A model generated the notes under the pieces. It ran no database searches. It saw only the letters and a program-made list of their open reading frames with translations, and had not been told where the DNA came from. The position numbers were made by a program, and so were the translations under genes. Positions 8,887-17,997 of a stretch of 64,000 nucleotides of DNA are shown here, piece by piece. Source of the stretch: Pseudomonadota bacterium (GTDB taxonomy: Bacteria; Pseudomonadota; Alphaproteobacteria; Rhizobiales; Hyphomicrobiaceae); NCBI GenBank assembly GCA_018242215.1, contig JAFECG010000019.1, forward strand, positions 1 to 64,000, given 5' to 3'. Position 1 is the stretch's first letter, and the number at the start of each line of letters is the position of its first letter.

Positions 8887-10161
8887 TTAACCCGTACGAA
8901 CGTGCGCACGCGCGCGGTAAGAGTCGCGGATGCTTCGGGCTTTGTATTTGCGCCACCAGATTCGCACCCCGGTGACTGCGAGTATTGCGACCAGCACGCC
9001 TGTGGCGGAAATTGCTACGCGTCCCACGAGCCCGAGGATACGGCCGGAGTGAATGGGCAGCTGCGCCTGGACGAAAATATCGCCTGGGGTCCCGGACCAT
9101 GGTTTGGTGCTCCCAAGATAGCTACCGTCGGCGGCGTCCCAGTAGGTCTCTGGAACACCAGCGCCACCGAGGCCGTGTTCATCGCCGGGCTTGAAATATG
9201 AAACTCGGTAGACGCTAATATCCCGCATGTAGCCGATCGCTCCGAGCGGTGCGGTGATGCCACGCAAAGGTGCAGCCGCGTTGGCAAGTTGCTCGATTGC
9301 GCGGAAATCGAGTTTCGCTGCAGGCGAGGCGGCGCGCGATGCGGACCGTAATTCAGCGGGAGATGGCGTCAGAGTGGTGAGAGCCGATACGAGCGGCAGG
9401 AATACGGGGCGATGTAGGCTTAACGCAAAAGCCGTGAAGGCAATCAGGAAAAGGAGGCTCCAGATCCACAAGCCTACCGCGCGGTGAATGTCGAAGGCGA
9501 TTCGATAGCCGCTGCCCGATGTCTTGATTGTCCAAGCAGGACGCCATCTCGACCACCAGCCGCGGGAGAGTTTATCGGCAACTGCTGGCGCGCGATTGGC
9601 ACGACGCGTGTGCGCGACGGGCAGTGTGAGATAAAATCCGACGAAGCAATCCATGGTCCACAGGACCGCGACGCCCCCCATCAACCACGTCCCCCAATCC
9701 TGGACTCCCCACATTGCCGGGATGTGAAGCGTATAGTGCAGCTTGTAGAGGAAGGAGACGAATGTTTCTCGAGTGATTGGCCAGGCCGCACCCCATTCCC
9801 GCGTCCCAAGCTCCGCGCCGCTTATGGGGTCGACGAACACCTGGTTATAGCCGAGCACGCTCGGCTCGCCGGTTTTGGTATCGAAACGACCCTCGACAAA
9901 CATCGACAGCGAATGCCCTGGTTCGGCGGCCAATGGCAAATATGTAACTTGCCGACGCGCATCCCGCGCCTCGACGCGTTCCCTCAGCTGCTGCGCTGAC
10001 AGCGGAGTTCCGATAGATCCAACGGTTGTAAGATGACTGTTGAGAAACGCATCGATTTCGTGGTCCCAGCTGATTACTGAACCGGTACATCCGGCGAGCA
10101 CCAGGAATCCGGCGATGGAAAGTCCGACCCAGCGATGGGCGAGCGTCAGAAGATATCGCAT
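8887..10161 (-). CDS. PepSY-associated transmembrane protein (iron-uptake associated)
   Basis: The N-terminus L-T-L-A-H-R-W-V-G-L-S-I-A-G-F-L-V-L-A-G-C-T-G-S is the typical first helix of PepSY_TM proteins. It is followed by a periplasmic PepSY-like domain, further helices (W-L-M-G-G-V-A-V-L-W-T-M-D-C, D-I-H-R-A-V-G-L-W-I-W-S-L-L-F) and a last helix before the basic tail I-W-W-R-K-Y-K-A-R. The His residues in H-R-W and D-I-H-R-A-V-G fit haem or metal binding in this family. Such proteins are often ferric-siderophore reductases of the inner membrane. I place the start at the ATG at 10161; the frame is open to a TTG at 10188. It probably works with the TonB receptor that follows. Confidence 0.85.
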   Translation of the reverse strand: MRYLLTLAHRWVGLSIAGFLVLAGCTGSVISWDHEIDAFLNSHLTTVGSIGTPLSAQQLRERVEARDARRQVTYLPLAAEPGHSLSMFVEGRFDTKTGEPSVLGYNQVFVDPISGAELGTREWGAAWPITRETFVSFLYKLHYTLHIPAMWGVQDWGTWLMGGVAVLWTMDCFVGFYLTLPVAHTRRANRAPAVADKLSRGWWSRWRPAWTIKTSGSGYRIAFDIHRAVGLWIWSLLFLIAFTAFALSLHRPVFLPLVSALTTLTPSPAELRSASRAASPAAKLDFRAIEQLANAAAPLRGITAPLGAIGYMRDISVYRVSYFKPGDEHGLGGAGVPETYWDAADGSYLGSTKPWSGTPGDIFVQAQLPIHSGRILGLVGRVAISATGVLVAILAVTGVRIWWRKYKARSIRDSYRARAHVRTG

Positions 10162-10288
10162 CGAGAATGACAACCCGGAGGCGGACAACCGTTGTTGTTT
10201 ACCTCTTTCGTAAGGATTGGCAATACCTAACGGCTGGGTGACGGCTGTACCGCAATGTCCGGACCAAGAGAGTGGCCGATGTGTTCGT

Positions 10289-10642
10289 CTATTCGTCAGG
10301 CCTGCGCACCACTTTCACTTGGAGGTGAACCTCGACATCTGGATCGATAATCCACAGCAGGTGGACCAATCGTTCGAGGGAAAATCTTTCGAATTTGCCG
10401 CGGCGGATCCGCGAAATCTCGGTCTGGCATATGCCGGTAGCGGTTTGTAGCGCCACGGCCGTTCCCCACCTGAATTTGACCGAGTGCGTGATTTTCGCGG
10501 CGATGAGTTTTCTCGCCTCGTGGACATCCTCACTCCATCTCTCCAAATTTTCGGACTCGGTAAAGGTGGGTTGTTCAAGGCCAGAAGGGGAGCGCCGGCA
10601 GCCGGCACTCAATCGAGCCACATCACATCGCATTTTGTTCAT
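10289..10642 (-). CDS. HigA/XRE-type antitoxin-like HTH protein (HTH_37 type)
   Basis: The C-terminal 70 residues fit the family in which a DNA-binding HTH is followed by R-G-K-F-E-R-F-S-L-E-R-L and a V-E-V-H-L-Q-V-K strand. The usual G-x-S-Q-P-x-I-S helix is replaced by T-G-I-C-Q-T-E-I-S-R-I. These proteins are commonly the antitoxin halves of RelE-type toxin pairs, but no toxin gene is seen beside this one. The start is uncertain; ATG at 10642 is chosen and the frame is open to 10750. It may be an orphan regulator of the iron or metal genes around it. Confidence 0.6.
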   Translation of the reverse strand: MNKMRCDVARLSAGCRRSPSGLEQPTFTESENLERWSEDVHEARKLIAAKITHSVKFRWGTAVALQTATGICQTEISRIRRGKFERFSLERLVHLLWIIDPDVEVHLQVKVVRRPDE

Positions 10643-10719
10643 TGCCCGTCGTCCTGTTCCCAAGTGTCCGGTTGGCGACGCTGTCGCGCCGGGGCACGAC
10701 AGCGCCCGGGCGACGGAGT

Positions 10720-11031
10720 TCATCCATCGCCATAGCGCTTTGCTGCGCAACGCCTCCCGCCACCGGGGCAGTCCCTGCGGGAATCGACCTCTGGGTCACG
10801 ATGGGGGGTGTCTGTGTTTGGCGGCCAATTTTGCGGCAGGCGATCCGCCTTATGGCAATAAGTTCGTTTCGAAAGGTTGTGGCAATGGCGATAGGTGTGT
10901 GCGTCAGCCACCACGAAGGCTTCAAGATAGTTCGGAGTCGCCGGTAGATTCTGCGAGACGGCCGCGCCACACGTCAGCACTGCGCCTAAGATCGCGCCGA
11001 TGGAAGGTGTGATGAGTTTTGTGAGATGCAT
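10720..11031 (-). CDS. Small secreted protein, hypothetical
   Basis: A clear signal peptide (M-H-L-T-K-L... A-V-L-T-C-G-A-A-V-S, cleavage after A-V-S) with a GAGGA ribosome site upstream. The mature part is short, rich in His, Cys, Pro and Arg (H-T-Y-R-H-C-H-N-L). It sits downstream of the CzcBA-type operon. The His/Cys pairs would suit metal binding, but no family is recognised. Confidence 0.5.
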   Translation of the reverse strand: MHLTKLITPSIGAILGAVLTCGAAVSQNLPATPNYLEAFVVADAHTYRHCHNLSKRTYCHKADRLPQNWPPNTDTPHRDPEVDSRRDCPGGGRRCAAKRYGDG

Positions 11032-11212
11032 GTTTGCATGTCCTCGCGAGTGAAAGCGAAATGGCTATGAATAGCCGGAAGCAACAAACGGGGCCCCGGG
11101 GACCGCAATTTGAGACAGCAACTCTCAGTCGGGGCCTGATCGCGCACGCGATATAAGAGGAGCGCCATGAACGCCCATCGTGGACCGGTAAGTTGCTGCT
11201 CGGTACGTCCGG

Positions 11213-11689
11213 CTAGTTCAGGAGGACGACGGTGCGCAGGGTTACGAGACGTGGATCTCGGCCTCCATGCACGGCGACAAACCACGCGCCATCCGTCAGA
11301 CGGCGCATGAGGAAATGGCTCTTGTTTCCTTGCGCCATGGCTTTCGAGTCTAATTTCGGAGCGCCGCACGTCTGGATTTTGGAAGGCGTGAGAAAGAGAA
11401 GTGCATCGTCGCAATGGGAAACGATGACATGCACAATACTGGGAGACAGTAGCGGAAGATTGCCAGAGCTCCTCGCCTCCGCATATGCGCGGCTACCATG
11501 CCCGGCGTGTGCCCGATTGCTCGACGCATGATCTGCTTGCTCGACACAGTACCGCACCGGAAGGCCAACCACGGAGGCCGGCAGGAACAGTATGAGCAGA
11601 AGGATGGACAGAAATCGCGGTAGCCCTCCCCTGCGGTAGATAGCCGTGCCTTGAGGGATTTTCGCTGTAGAGACGACGTGTTTGCTCAT
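11213..11689 (-). CDS. Small membrane/exported protein coupled to RND pump
   Basis: The ATG overlaps the stop codon of the upstream CzcA-type gene (ATGA), so translation is probably coupled. One N-terminal hydrophobic helix (F-L-S-I-L-L-L-I-L-F-L-P-A-S-V-V-G-L) precedes a His-containing region (H-A-S-S-N-R-A-H-A-G-H-G). The rest is not recognisable. Similar short proteins accompany heavy-metal RND operons, and a role as accessory or periplasmic metal-binding protein is a guess from position. Confidence 0.55.
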   Translation of the reverse strand: MSKHVVSTAKIPQGTAIYRRGGLPRFLSILLLILFLPASVVGLPVRYCVEQADHASSNRAHAGHGSRAYAEARSSGNLPLLSPSIVHVIVSHCDDALLFLTPSKIQTCGAPKLDSKAMAQGNKSHFLMRRLTDGAWFVAVHGGRDPRLVTLRTVVLLN

Positions 11690-14600
11690 GATGACGCGGC
11701 TCCCACAGCGGTTGCCAAAGCTTCCGCCGGCTCCTCAGATCGGGTCCTGCGGGAGGATGTGTCCCCGAATCTTGCGCAGAGCGCGGGGAGGACAAGCAGC
11801 GTCAGCACGGTTGCGGTTATCAGCCCACCAATGACGACGGTTGCCAACGGCTTCTGAACTTCAGCACCGGTTCCGGTTGAGAGCGCCATGGGCACAAAGC
11901 CCAGCGAGGCGACGAGCGCCGTCATGACGACTGGCCGTAGCCGGGTGACCGCCCCATCGAAGATGGCCTTGCGGCGTTGAAGACCCTGCTCCATGAGCTG
12001 ATTGATGCTGGTCATCATCACGAGGCCGTTGAGCACCGCGACACCCGACAATGCGATAAAGCCGACCGCCGCGGATACGGAGAATGGCATACCCCGCAGC
12101 CACAACGCGAGAATACCGCCCGTCAGCGCCAGCGGAACCGCGGAGAAAACCAAAAGCGCATCGCGGGGGGATCCAAGCGCAGAATACAAGAGAAGGAAGA
12201 TCAGGAAGAAGCACGCAGGCACGACCAGCATCATGCGTTTTTGGGCGGCGGCGAGATTCTCGAACTGGCCGCCCCATGCAACGTAATATCCGGCTGGCAA
12301 CTTTACTTGCTCCGCGACCTTCCTTTGCGCCTCGGCAACCACCGACGCGATGTCACGTCCCCGAATGTTGGCCGTCACGACCACCCGACGCTTCCCGTTC
12401 TCGCGACTGATTTGGTTGGGTCCTTCCGTAAACTCGAAGCTCGCAACCTGCTCGAGCAGGACGAAAGAGGTTTCTCCCTTGGCGTCAGCTGGCAGAGATA
12501 CCGGCAGATGCTTGAGCCGTTCCAGATCCTCACGCATGCCGTCCGACAGCCTGACGATCACCGGAAATCGGCGGTCTCCCTCGAATACAAAGCCAGCCTC
12601 GCGGCCACCGATGGCCGCGCCAATGACGTCCTGGACGGCAAGCACACTGAGCCCCAGCCGGGCGATCTGCTCCTGATCGATCTTGATCGACAGGAACGGC
12701 AGGCCCGAGGCCTGTTCGACGCTGACGTCGGCGGCTCCATCCGTTCCCCGGAGTAAAGTCGCAACCTGGTTCGCAGTTCTGAGCATCGGGTCGAACTCTT
12801 CCCCGAAGATCTTCACCGCAAGATCGCCCCTGGCGCCGGCAAGGAGCTCATTGAACCGCATCTGGATGGGTTGTGAAAAAACCAGATTGTTGCCCGGTTG
12901 CTTCTCGATCGCGGCTTGTATCCTCGAGACAAGTTCATCCTTGCGGAGGTCCGGCTCCGGCCACTGCTCGCTCGGCTTCAGGATGATAAAGGTGTCCGAA
13001 GCATTCGGCGGCATCGGGTCGGAGGCGACCTCAGCTGTTCCGGTCTTCGAATAAATGAAGGCCACTTCCGGAAATTTGCTGATCTCCCTTTCGAGCTCGC
13101 TTTGCATCTGCTGGGACTGCGTAAGCGAGGTGCTTGGGATGCGGATCGCCTGCATCGACAGGTTTTTTTCATCTAGTGTGGGAATGAATTCCTGACCCAG
13201 CGTTGAGAAAATCGCCCCCGCGCCAGCCAACAGCATCAGGGCACCAAGGATAAAGGATGTAGGCCTGAGCAGTGCGCCGCGAAGCAACGGCTCGTACACG
13301 CGCTTAAGGCCACGCACGAGGATGTTTTCTTTTTCCTCGACTGACTTTGAGAGGGCAATGGCGATCGCCGCGGGGATGAAAGTCATCGACAAGACGAAGG
13401 CCGCGATGAGCGCGATGATCACTGTGAGCGCCATCGGCTGGAACATCTTGCCTTCGATGCCGGTGAAGGTGAGCAGCGGCATGTAAACAAGGATGATGAT
13501 TGCCTGGCCGTAGACCGACGGCTTGACCATTTCCTCGGCCGAGCGAATGACCGCTTCCAGGCGTTCCTCGCGGCCAAGCGCGCGCCTGAGGTTGTGCTGG
13601 CGCTCGGCGATCCGGCGCAGGGTATTCTCGACAATAATTACTGCCCCGTCGACGATCAGCCCGAAGTCGAGGGCGCCAAGGCTCATGAGGTTGGCGCTGA
13701 TCTTGGTCTGAACCATGCCAGTCAAGGTGAGAAGCATCGCAAGCGGAATGACCAACGCCGTGATGAGGGCGGCGCGGAAGTTGCCGAGCATGATGAAGAG
13801 CACTACGACGACCAGGAGCGCGCCTTCGGCAAGGTTCTTGCTCACGGTTGCGACGGTTGCGTCGACCAGCTGGGTCCGGTTGAGAACAGTTTGCGCCTCA
13901 ACGCCTATCGGCAGGCTCCGCCGGATGTCCTGCATCTTCGCATCCACGGCGACGGCAACGGTGCGGCTATTGCCACCAATCAGCATGAGCGCCGTGCCGA
14001 TGACCACCTCACGGCCGTTTTCACTGGCGCTACCCGTCCGGACCTCGCGCCCGATGCCGACGCTCGCGACATCCTTGATGCGGAGAGCCACACCGCCACG
14101 CGTTGTGATGACAACGTTGGCGATTTGCTCCGGTGTCGCTAGGCGACCGCTGCTCAGGACGGCGAACCCCTCGCCGTTTCGCTCGACGTACCCCGCGCCC
14201 CGGTTGACGTTGTTCGCTTGGAGCGCTTGGGCGAGATCGGCGAATGAGAGGTTGAGGGCTGTAAGCCGCGCGGGGTCCGGTTGAACCACATACTGCTTTT
14301 CGTAACCCCCGATGACATCGATGCCGGCAATACCTGGAACAGTGATCATTTGTGGCCGGATGATCCAATCCTGCACCGTCCGCAAATATGCAGCTCGCTC
14401 GACGTCGGTGGTTAGTCGCTGCCCCTCGGGTGTGAGGAAACTTCCGTCTCTTTGCGGTCCCGGCTTTCCATCGACGGCGGGCGCAGTGCGCTGTGCATAT
14501 TGCACGGTCCACATGTAGATCTCGCCGAGCCCGGTTGAAATCGGGCCAAGCTTCGGCGTTATGCCATCGGGAAGGTTCTTCTCTGCTTCGCGCAGGCGCT

Positions 14601-14946
14601 CGCCTACTTGCTGGCGGGCAAAATAGGTGTCCGTCGCCTCACTGAAGACGGCGGTTACCTGCGAAAAGCCGTTCCGCGAGAGTGATCTCGTATATTCAAG
14701 TCCGGATATTCCGGCGAGGGCATTCTCGATGGGAAATGTGATCTGCTTCTCAATATCGATGGGCGCGAGCGACGGGGCGATCGTGTTGATCTGCACCTGG
14801 TTGTTGGTGATGTCAGGCACCGCGTCGATGGGGAGCTTGTCGAGTGCATACAGACCGTACGCCGCAGCGGCCAGCGTCAGCATCACCACGAGCCAGCGTT
14901 TATGCACGGAAAAAGAAAGCAATCGCGAGATCATGCGGCGGTCCAA
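11686..14946 (-). CDS. czcA: CzcA-type heavy-metal RND efflux pump
   Basis: 1086 residues with the twelve-helix RND layout and two large periplasmic loops. It begins V-H-K-R-W-L-V-V-M-L and L-P-I-D-A-V-P-D-I-T-N-N-Q-V-Q-I, the heavy-metal-efflux signature. The helix-4 motif D-F-G-L-I-V-D-G-A-V-I-I-V-E-N is the form known for divalent cation pumps (Co/Zn/Cd, HME1 type) and differs from the Cu/Ag form in the second pump of this window. It exports metal from the periplasm or cytosol by proton antiport. It directly follows the membrane-fusion gene (no gap). No outer-membrane factor gene is nearby, so a channel encoded elsewhere must be used. The exact metal is inferred only. Confidence 0.9.
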   Translation of the reverse strand: MDRRMISRLLSFSVHKRWLVVMLTLAAAAYGLYALDKLPIDAVPDITNNQVQINTIAPSLAPIDIEKQITFPIENALAGISGLEYTRSLSRNGFSQVTAVFSEATDTYFARQQVGERLREAEKNLPDGITPKLGPISTGLGEIYMWTVQYAQRTAPAVDGKPGPQRDGSFLTPEGQRLTTDVERAAYLRTVQDWIIRPQMITVPGIAGIDVIGGYEKQYVVQPDPARLTALNLSFADLAQALQANNVNRGAGYVERNGEGFAVLSSGRLATPEQIANVVITTRGGVALRIKDVASVGIGREVRTGSASENGREVVIGTALMLIGGNSRTVAVAVDAKMQDIRRSLPIGVEAQTVLNRTQLVDATVATVSKNLAEGALLVVVVLFIMLGNFRAALITALVIPLAMLLTLTGMVQTKISANLMSLGALDFGLIVDGAVIIVENTLRRIAERQHNLRRALGREERLEAVIRSAEEMVKPSVYGQAIIILVYMPLLTFTGIEGKMFQPMALTVIIALIAAFVLSMTFIPAAIAIALSKSVEEKENILVRGLKRVYEPLLRGALLRPTSFILGALMLLAGAGAIFSTLGQEFIPTLDEKNLSMQAIRIPSTSLTQSQQMQSELEREISKFPEVAFIYSKTGTAEVASDPMPPNASDTFIILKPSEQWPEPDLRKDELVSRIQAAIEKQPGNNLVFSQPIQMRFNELLAGARGDLAVKIFGEEFDPMLRTANQVATLLRGTDGAADVSVEQASGLPFLSIKIDQEQIARLGLSVLAVQDVIGAAIGGREAGFVFEGDRRFPVIVRLSDGMREDLERLKHLPVSLPADAKGETSFVLLEQVASFEFTEGPNQISRENGKRRVVVTANIRGRDIASVVAEAQRKVAEQVKLPAGYYVAWGGQFENLAAAQKRMMLVVPACFFLIFLLLYSALGSPRDALLVFSAVPLALTGGILALWLRGMPFSVSAAVGFIALSGVAVLNGLVMMTSINQLMEQGLQRRKAIFDGAVTRLRPVVMTALVASLGFVPMALSTGTGAEVQKPLATVVIGGLITATVLTLLVLPALCARFGDTSSRRTRSEEPAEALATAVGAASS

Positions 14947-16212
14947 TCAGTGGTCATGCTCGGCTTCCGATTTCCCGAGTTCGGCTTTCAGGAGGAAGGT
15001 ATTGGCGACCGCGACAGATTCTCCTGGCGAGAGGCCCGACAACACCGCCACCGCACTCCCGTCCTCCTGTCCAACTTCAATCTGGCGGGATTCAAAACCC
15101 TGCGGGGTCCGCACGAAAACGCGCGGCTTGCCTTCAAGGGTTTGCACGGCTGCCTTGGGGATGACGAGATCGGCCCGTGTTTCCGATGTGGCGATATCCG
15201 CGGTGACGAAAGAGCCGGGGCGCCACATGCCTTCTGCATTATCAAGGGAGGCGATCACGCGCGCGGAGCGCGTCTCTTGGTTAAGTACGGGGCTGGTGAA
15301 TATAATGGTGCCATCCGATTTTGCGGCGCCCTCTATCTGCAGGTGCTGACCCTCCCTGATCTCCGGAAGGTCCTGCGGGGAGACCGTCAATTCCACCCAC
15401 ACCTTTGAGAGATCGGCGATCGCATAAAGCTCGTGAGCCTGCCCTTCTCCCCCCATCGGCGTTCCGAGATCGACGAGTTGCTCCACAATGCGCCCGGTAA
15501 TTGGTGCCTTGATTTCATAGCGCTCGAGTCCGCTCGTCGCCTGCTCAACCTGTGCAAGTTTCGCGATCGCTTCCTCACCCACCCCAAGTGCTGAAAGCTT
15601 TTGCTTCGACCCGTCGCGGCGAACTTGCGTCTCGCGGAACGTGGCTTCGGCGCGGAGCAGCCGCTGTTCAGAAGAAACCTGCTTCTCCCAAAGCGTTTTT
15701 TCGCGCTGATAGAGTGTTTCCTGCAGCTGGAAATTCACGAGAGCTGCGATGTACTCGCTTTTCGCGTCGGCGACCTCGCGGCTGTCGAGAATAGCGATCA
15801 CCTCGCCGGCTTTCACCGAATCGCCCAGACCTTTCCTCAGCTCCGCGACAGTACCCACCACCTTCGACGGGACGCGCCCCACGCGATTGCGATCCTGGAT
15901 GATGGTCCCCGGAACACGCAGGCGTCCCCGCAGCACCCCGGGCGCGGCGGGCTCGATAGAAATCTTGGAGCGATCAATCTGCTCGGCGGACATTGCCAAT
16001 GTATTGTCCTTATCCGCATGCCCCTTGTCCGCCTCACCAGCCTCCGTGTCTTCCTCAGGCGCGCTCTCCTCTTTGGCGGCGTGCGCGGTTTCCGCGTGGC
16101 TATCGAGGCCAAGGAGGCCCTCTGGCGTGAAACGGCCCGTATGAAAAATGTACGCAGGCAGAAGAGCGCCGACGGCCAGTACAGCGCCTGCAACAACGAG
16201 TCGCTTCATCAC
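14947..16212 (-). CDS. czcB: CzcB-type RND membrane-fusion (adaptor) protein
   Basis: 421 residues. An N-terminal hydrophobic anchor is followed by a His/Glu/Asp-rich stretch (about residues 38-75), then HlyD-like lipoyl and hairpin domains (V-G-T-V-A-E-L-R-K-G-L-G-D-S-V-K-A-G-E, then P-I-T-G-R-I-V-E-Q-L-V) and a beta-barrel domain. The C-terminus A-E-H-D-H can bind metal. The adaptor links the inner-membrane pump to an outer-membrane channel. The gene ends one base before the czcA start, so the two are one operon. Upstream is a small Cys/His-containing membrane protein gene on the same strand. Confidence 0.88.
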   Translation of the reverse strand: MMKRLVVAGAVLAVGALLPAYIFHTGRFTPEGLLGLDSHAETAHAAKEESAPEEDTEAGEADKGHADKDNTLAMSAEQIDRSKISIEPAAPGVLRGRLRVPGTIIQDRNRVGRVPSKVVGTVAELRKGLGDSVKAGEVIAILDSREVADAKSEYIAALVNFQLQETLYQREKTLWEKQVSSEQRLLRAEATFRETQVRRDGSKQKLSALGVGEEAIAKLAQVEQATSGLERYEIKAPITGRIVEQLVDLGTPMGGEGQAHELYAIADLSKVWVELTVSPQDLPEIREGQHLQIEGAAKSDGTIIFTSPVLNQETRSARVIASLDNAEGMWRPGSFVTADIATSETRADLVIPKAAVQTLEGKPRVFVRTPQGFESRQIEVGQEDGSAVAVLSGLSPGESVAVANTFLLKAELGKSEAEHDH

Positions 16213-16312
16213 TTGTCAATCCAGCGGGGCACAGCACCGCGACGAGGCGGACCGTGTTTCAATTTCTCGGAAGTCGGGAGCTTGGGACGTGCGCGGCGCG
16301 CACAGACAGCGC

Positions 16313-16750
16313 TCAGGCGCTGGCGACGGACCTGGGCGGTTTGCGAAGAGGATCAGGCGCGCCGAAAGCTCCGCTTTCGCCAAGATATCCGGCGTAACGC
16401 ACGCGCGTTCCCTCAGGGTACGTCATCACTTGGCTCACACGCGACTGCACCGCCCCCACGCAGGCGCAGGTGCAGAAGTGATGCTCAAGACCTCCGAGCG
16501 GAGAACTATCCGAATTGCCGGGCGCCTGCGCGTCAGAATCAACGAACGTGACCAAATTCGGTGCCTTGATCGTGCTGTCGGCAAAATGCGCGGCCACGTG
16601 GGGTGATGAAATCACGCCGCTAGCGAAAAGCAGAAGGACCGCGAGGAGTAGCCGCGTCACGCCACCGGGAGTCGACACCCTTAAGTGAGATTTGTGGCGG
16701 CGGTCCGGCCTATCCCCGGTGCGCTTTCTTTGAAGTGTCGAGCGGCTCAT
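16313..16750 (-). CDS. Small membrane protein upstream of czcBA
   Basis: The protein has a basic N-terminus, one hydrophobic helix (V-T-R-L-L-L-A-V-L-L-L-F-A-S-G-V) and a later H-H-F-C-T-C-A-C cluster that looks suited to metal binding. It heads the czcBA transcription unit on the minus strand. The frame is open to a GTG at 16804; the ATG at 16750 is a choice made without a clear ribosome site. No family is recognised with confidence; a DUF2946-like metal-resistance peptide is possible. Confidence 0.5.
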   Translation of the reverse strand: MSRSTLQRKRTGDRPDRRHKSHLRVSTPGGVTRLLLAVLLLFASGVISSPHVAAHFADSTIKAPNLVTFVDSDAQAPGNSDSSPLGGLEHHFCTCACVGAVQSRVSQVMTYPEGTRVRYAGYLGESGAFGAPDPLRKPPRSVASA

Positions 16751-16906
16751 TACGGCAAGGTGGTTTCCGAGGTTGGCGAAGTCAAGACCAATGCCTGATT
16801 TCACTGGTCGAATTTAGGTTTGTCCTGATTTGCCGCACGCGAGATACTCATCGCGAGATTGCGAATTGACACTGCCAATCAATTTAATTGACGCAAATAG
16901 CTAATT

Positions 16907-16925
16907 CTTGACGTTGGCCGTCAAG
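16907..16925. repeat. Inverted repeat between CDF gene and czc unit
   Basis: CTTGACG-N5-CGTCAAG, perfect 7-bp arms, directly after the stop of the CDF gene and upstream of the czc unit on the minus strand. There is no T-run, so an operator (it contains TTGAC on both strands) is as likely as a terminator. Confidence 0.45.
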
Positions 16926-16927
16926 GA

Positions 16928-17893
16928 TCAGACGACATCATCCGATTCGAGCTCGCATTTCGATTTTTGCGCGGTCTCGATTTGAAAGGTTGCGTGATCG
17001 ATTTTGAAGCGCGTCGCCAGCATATGCGCCGCATCCATAAGGAAGGCATCGCCCGGATGTCCGCCAGGGATGATGAGGTGACAGGTGAGCGCGGTCTTTG
17101 TGGTGCTTGTGGCCCAGATGTGAAGATCATGCAGCCTTGCGACGCCAGGCAGCTTCTCCAGCGCTTGACGCACCTCACCGCTTTCGAGCCCTGGAGGAAC
17201 CGCCTGCATCGCCATGGCGAACGAGTCCTTAAGAAGGCTCCAGGTGCCCCAGACGATCAGCGCCGCGATGGCAAGGCTCACCAAAGGGTCAATGGCTAGC
17301 CATCCCGTATAAAGCGTTAGCCCGCCCGCGATGACCACGCCAAGCGAGATTGCCGCATCGGCTGCCATGTGTAGAAATGCGCCGCGTACGTTGATGTCAT
17401 CGTTGCGGCCCGAAGTGAAAAGCCACGCGGTAAAGCCATTTCCGAGAATGCCGATCCCCGCAACAATCATGACGGTGAGACCAGCGACGGGCTGTGGCTG
17501 ACTGAGGCGCTGGATAGCCTCCCAGGCAATCCCGCCAGTCGCGACCAACAGGAGGATGCCGTTGGCCAGGGCCGCGAGAATCGAGGAACTGCCAAGTCCG
17601 TAAGTGTACCGCGTAGTGGGTCTGCGCTTGACCAGCGCGCTCGCTCCCCACGCCAGCAACAGCCCGAAGACGTCGCTAAGGTTATGCCCGGCGTCTGCGA
17701 GCAAGGCCATCGAGTTGGACCAAACGCCGAAAACTGTCTCCAGAATGACAATAGCAATGTTGAGTGATGTGCCTACCGCGAATGCCCAGCCGAAATCTTT
17801 TGGGGCATGCGCGTGTCCTGGGCCGTGCGCGTGGCTATCCGGCTCCTGCCCATGGTTGTGGCTGTGACCGGAGTGTTCGTGATCGTGAGCCAT
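16928..17893 (-). CDS. czcD: CDF-family divalent cation efflux transporter (CzcD-like)
   Basis: 321 residues. A His-rich N-terminus (M-A-H-D-H-E-H-S-G-H-S-H-N-H-G, then H-A-H-G-P-G-H-A-H) leads into six helices. The zinc-site motifs are in helix 2 (A-D-A-G-H-N-L-S-D) and helix 5 (H-M-A-A-D-A-A). The C-terminal cytoplasmic domain contains V-A-R-L-H-D-L-H-I-W-A. It exports Zn, Cd or Co from the cytosol by proton exchange. A MerR-type promoter (TTGCTC-N19-TAAGCT) lies 53-83 bases upstream and closely resembles the one between the MerR gene and the second CDF gene at 24.9 kb, which points to control by that MerR protein. Confidence 0.92.
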   Translation of the reverse strand: MAHDHEHSGHSHNHGQEPDSHAHGPGHAHAPKDFGWAFAVGTSLNIAIVILETVFGVWSNSMALLADAGHNLSDVFGLLLAWGASALVKRRPTTRYTYGLGSSSILAALANGILLLVATGGIAWEAIQRLSQPQPVAGLTVMIVAGIGILGNGFTAWLFTSGRNDDINVRGAFLHMAADAAISLGVVIAGGLTLYTGWLAIDPLVSLAIAALIVWGTWSLLKDSFAMAMQAVPPGLESGEVRQALEKLPGVARLHDLHIWATSTTKTALTCHLIIPGGHPGDAFLMDAAHMLATRFKIDHATFQIETAQKSKCELESDDVV

Positions 17894-17945
17894 GCTTGCC
17901 TTTTCTGCGGTTCACGCGCGAGCATCCCGCCCTCTGCGCAAGAGC

Positions 17946-17976
17946 AGCTTAACTCCTCGAGTGGCTAGAGGAGCAA
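17946..17976 (-). promoter_or_regulatory. MerR-type promoter/operator of the CDF gene
   Basis: Read on the minus strand: -35 TTGCTC (17976-17971), a 19-bp spacer with the dyad CTCTAG...CTCGAG, and -10 TAAGCT (17951-17946). The over-long 19-bp spacer with an internal dyad is the hallmark of MerR-activated promoters. The transcript would have a leader of about 45 nt before the ATG at 17893. Confidence 0.75.
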
Positions 17977-17997
17977 GTGGTGTTGACGGCGGAGACT

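Noticed and set aside
8073-8909. Minus-strand frame of 278 codons overlapping the TonB receptor start
   Set aside because: Its sequence is Arg-rich and unrelated to known families; the receptor frame has clear plug motifs and a ribosome site.
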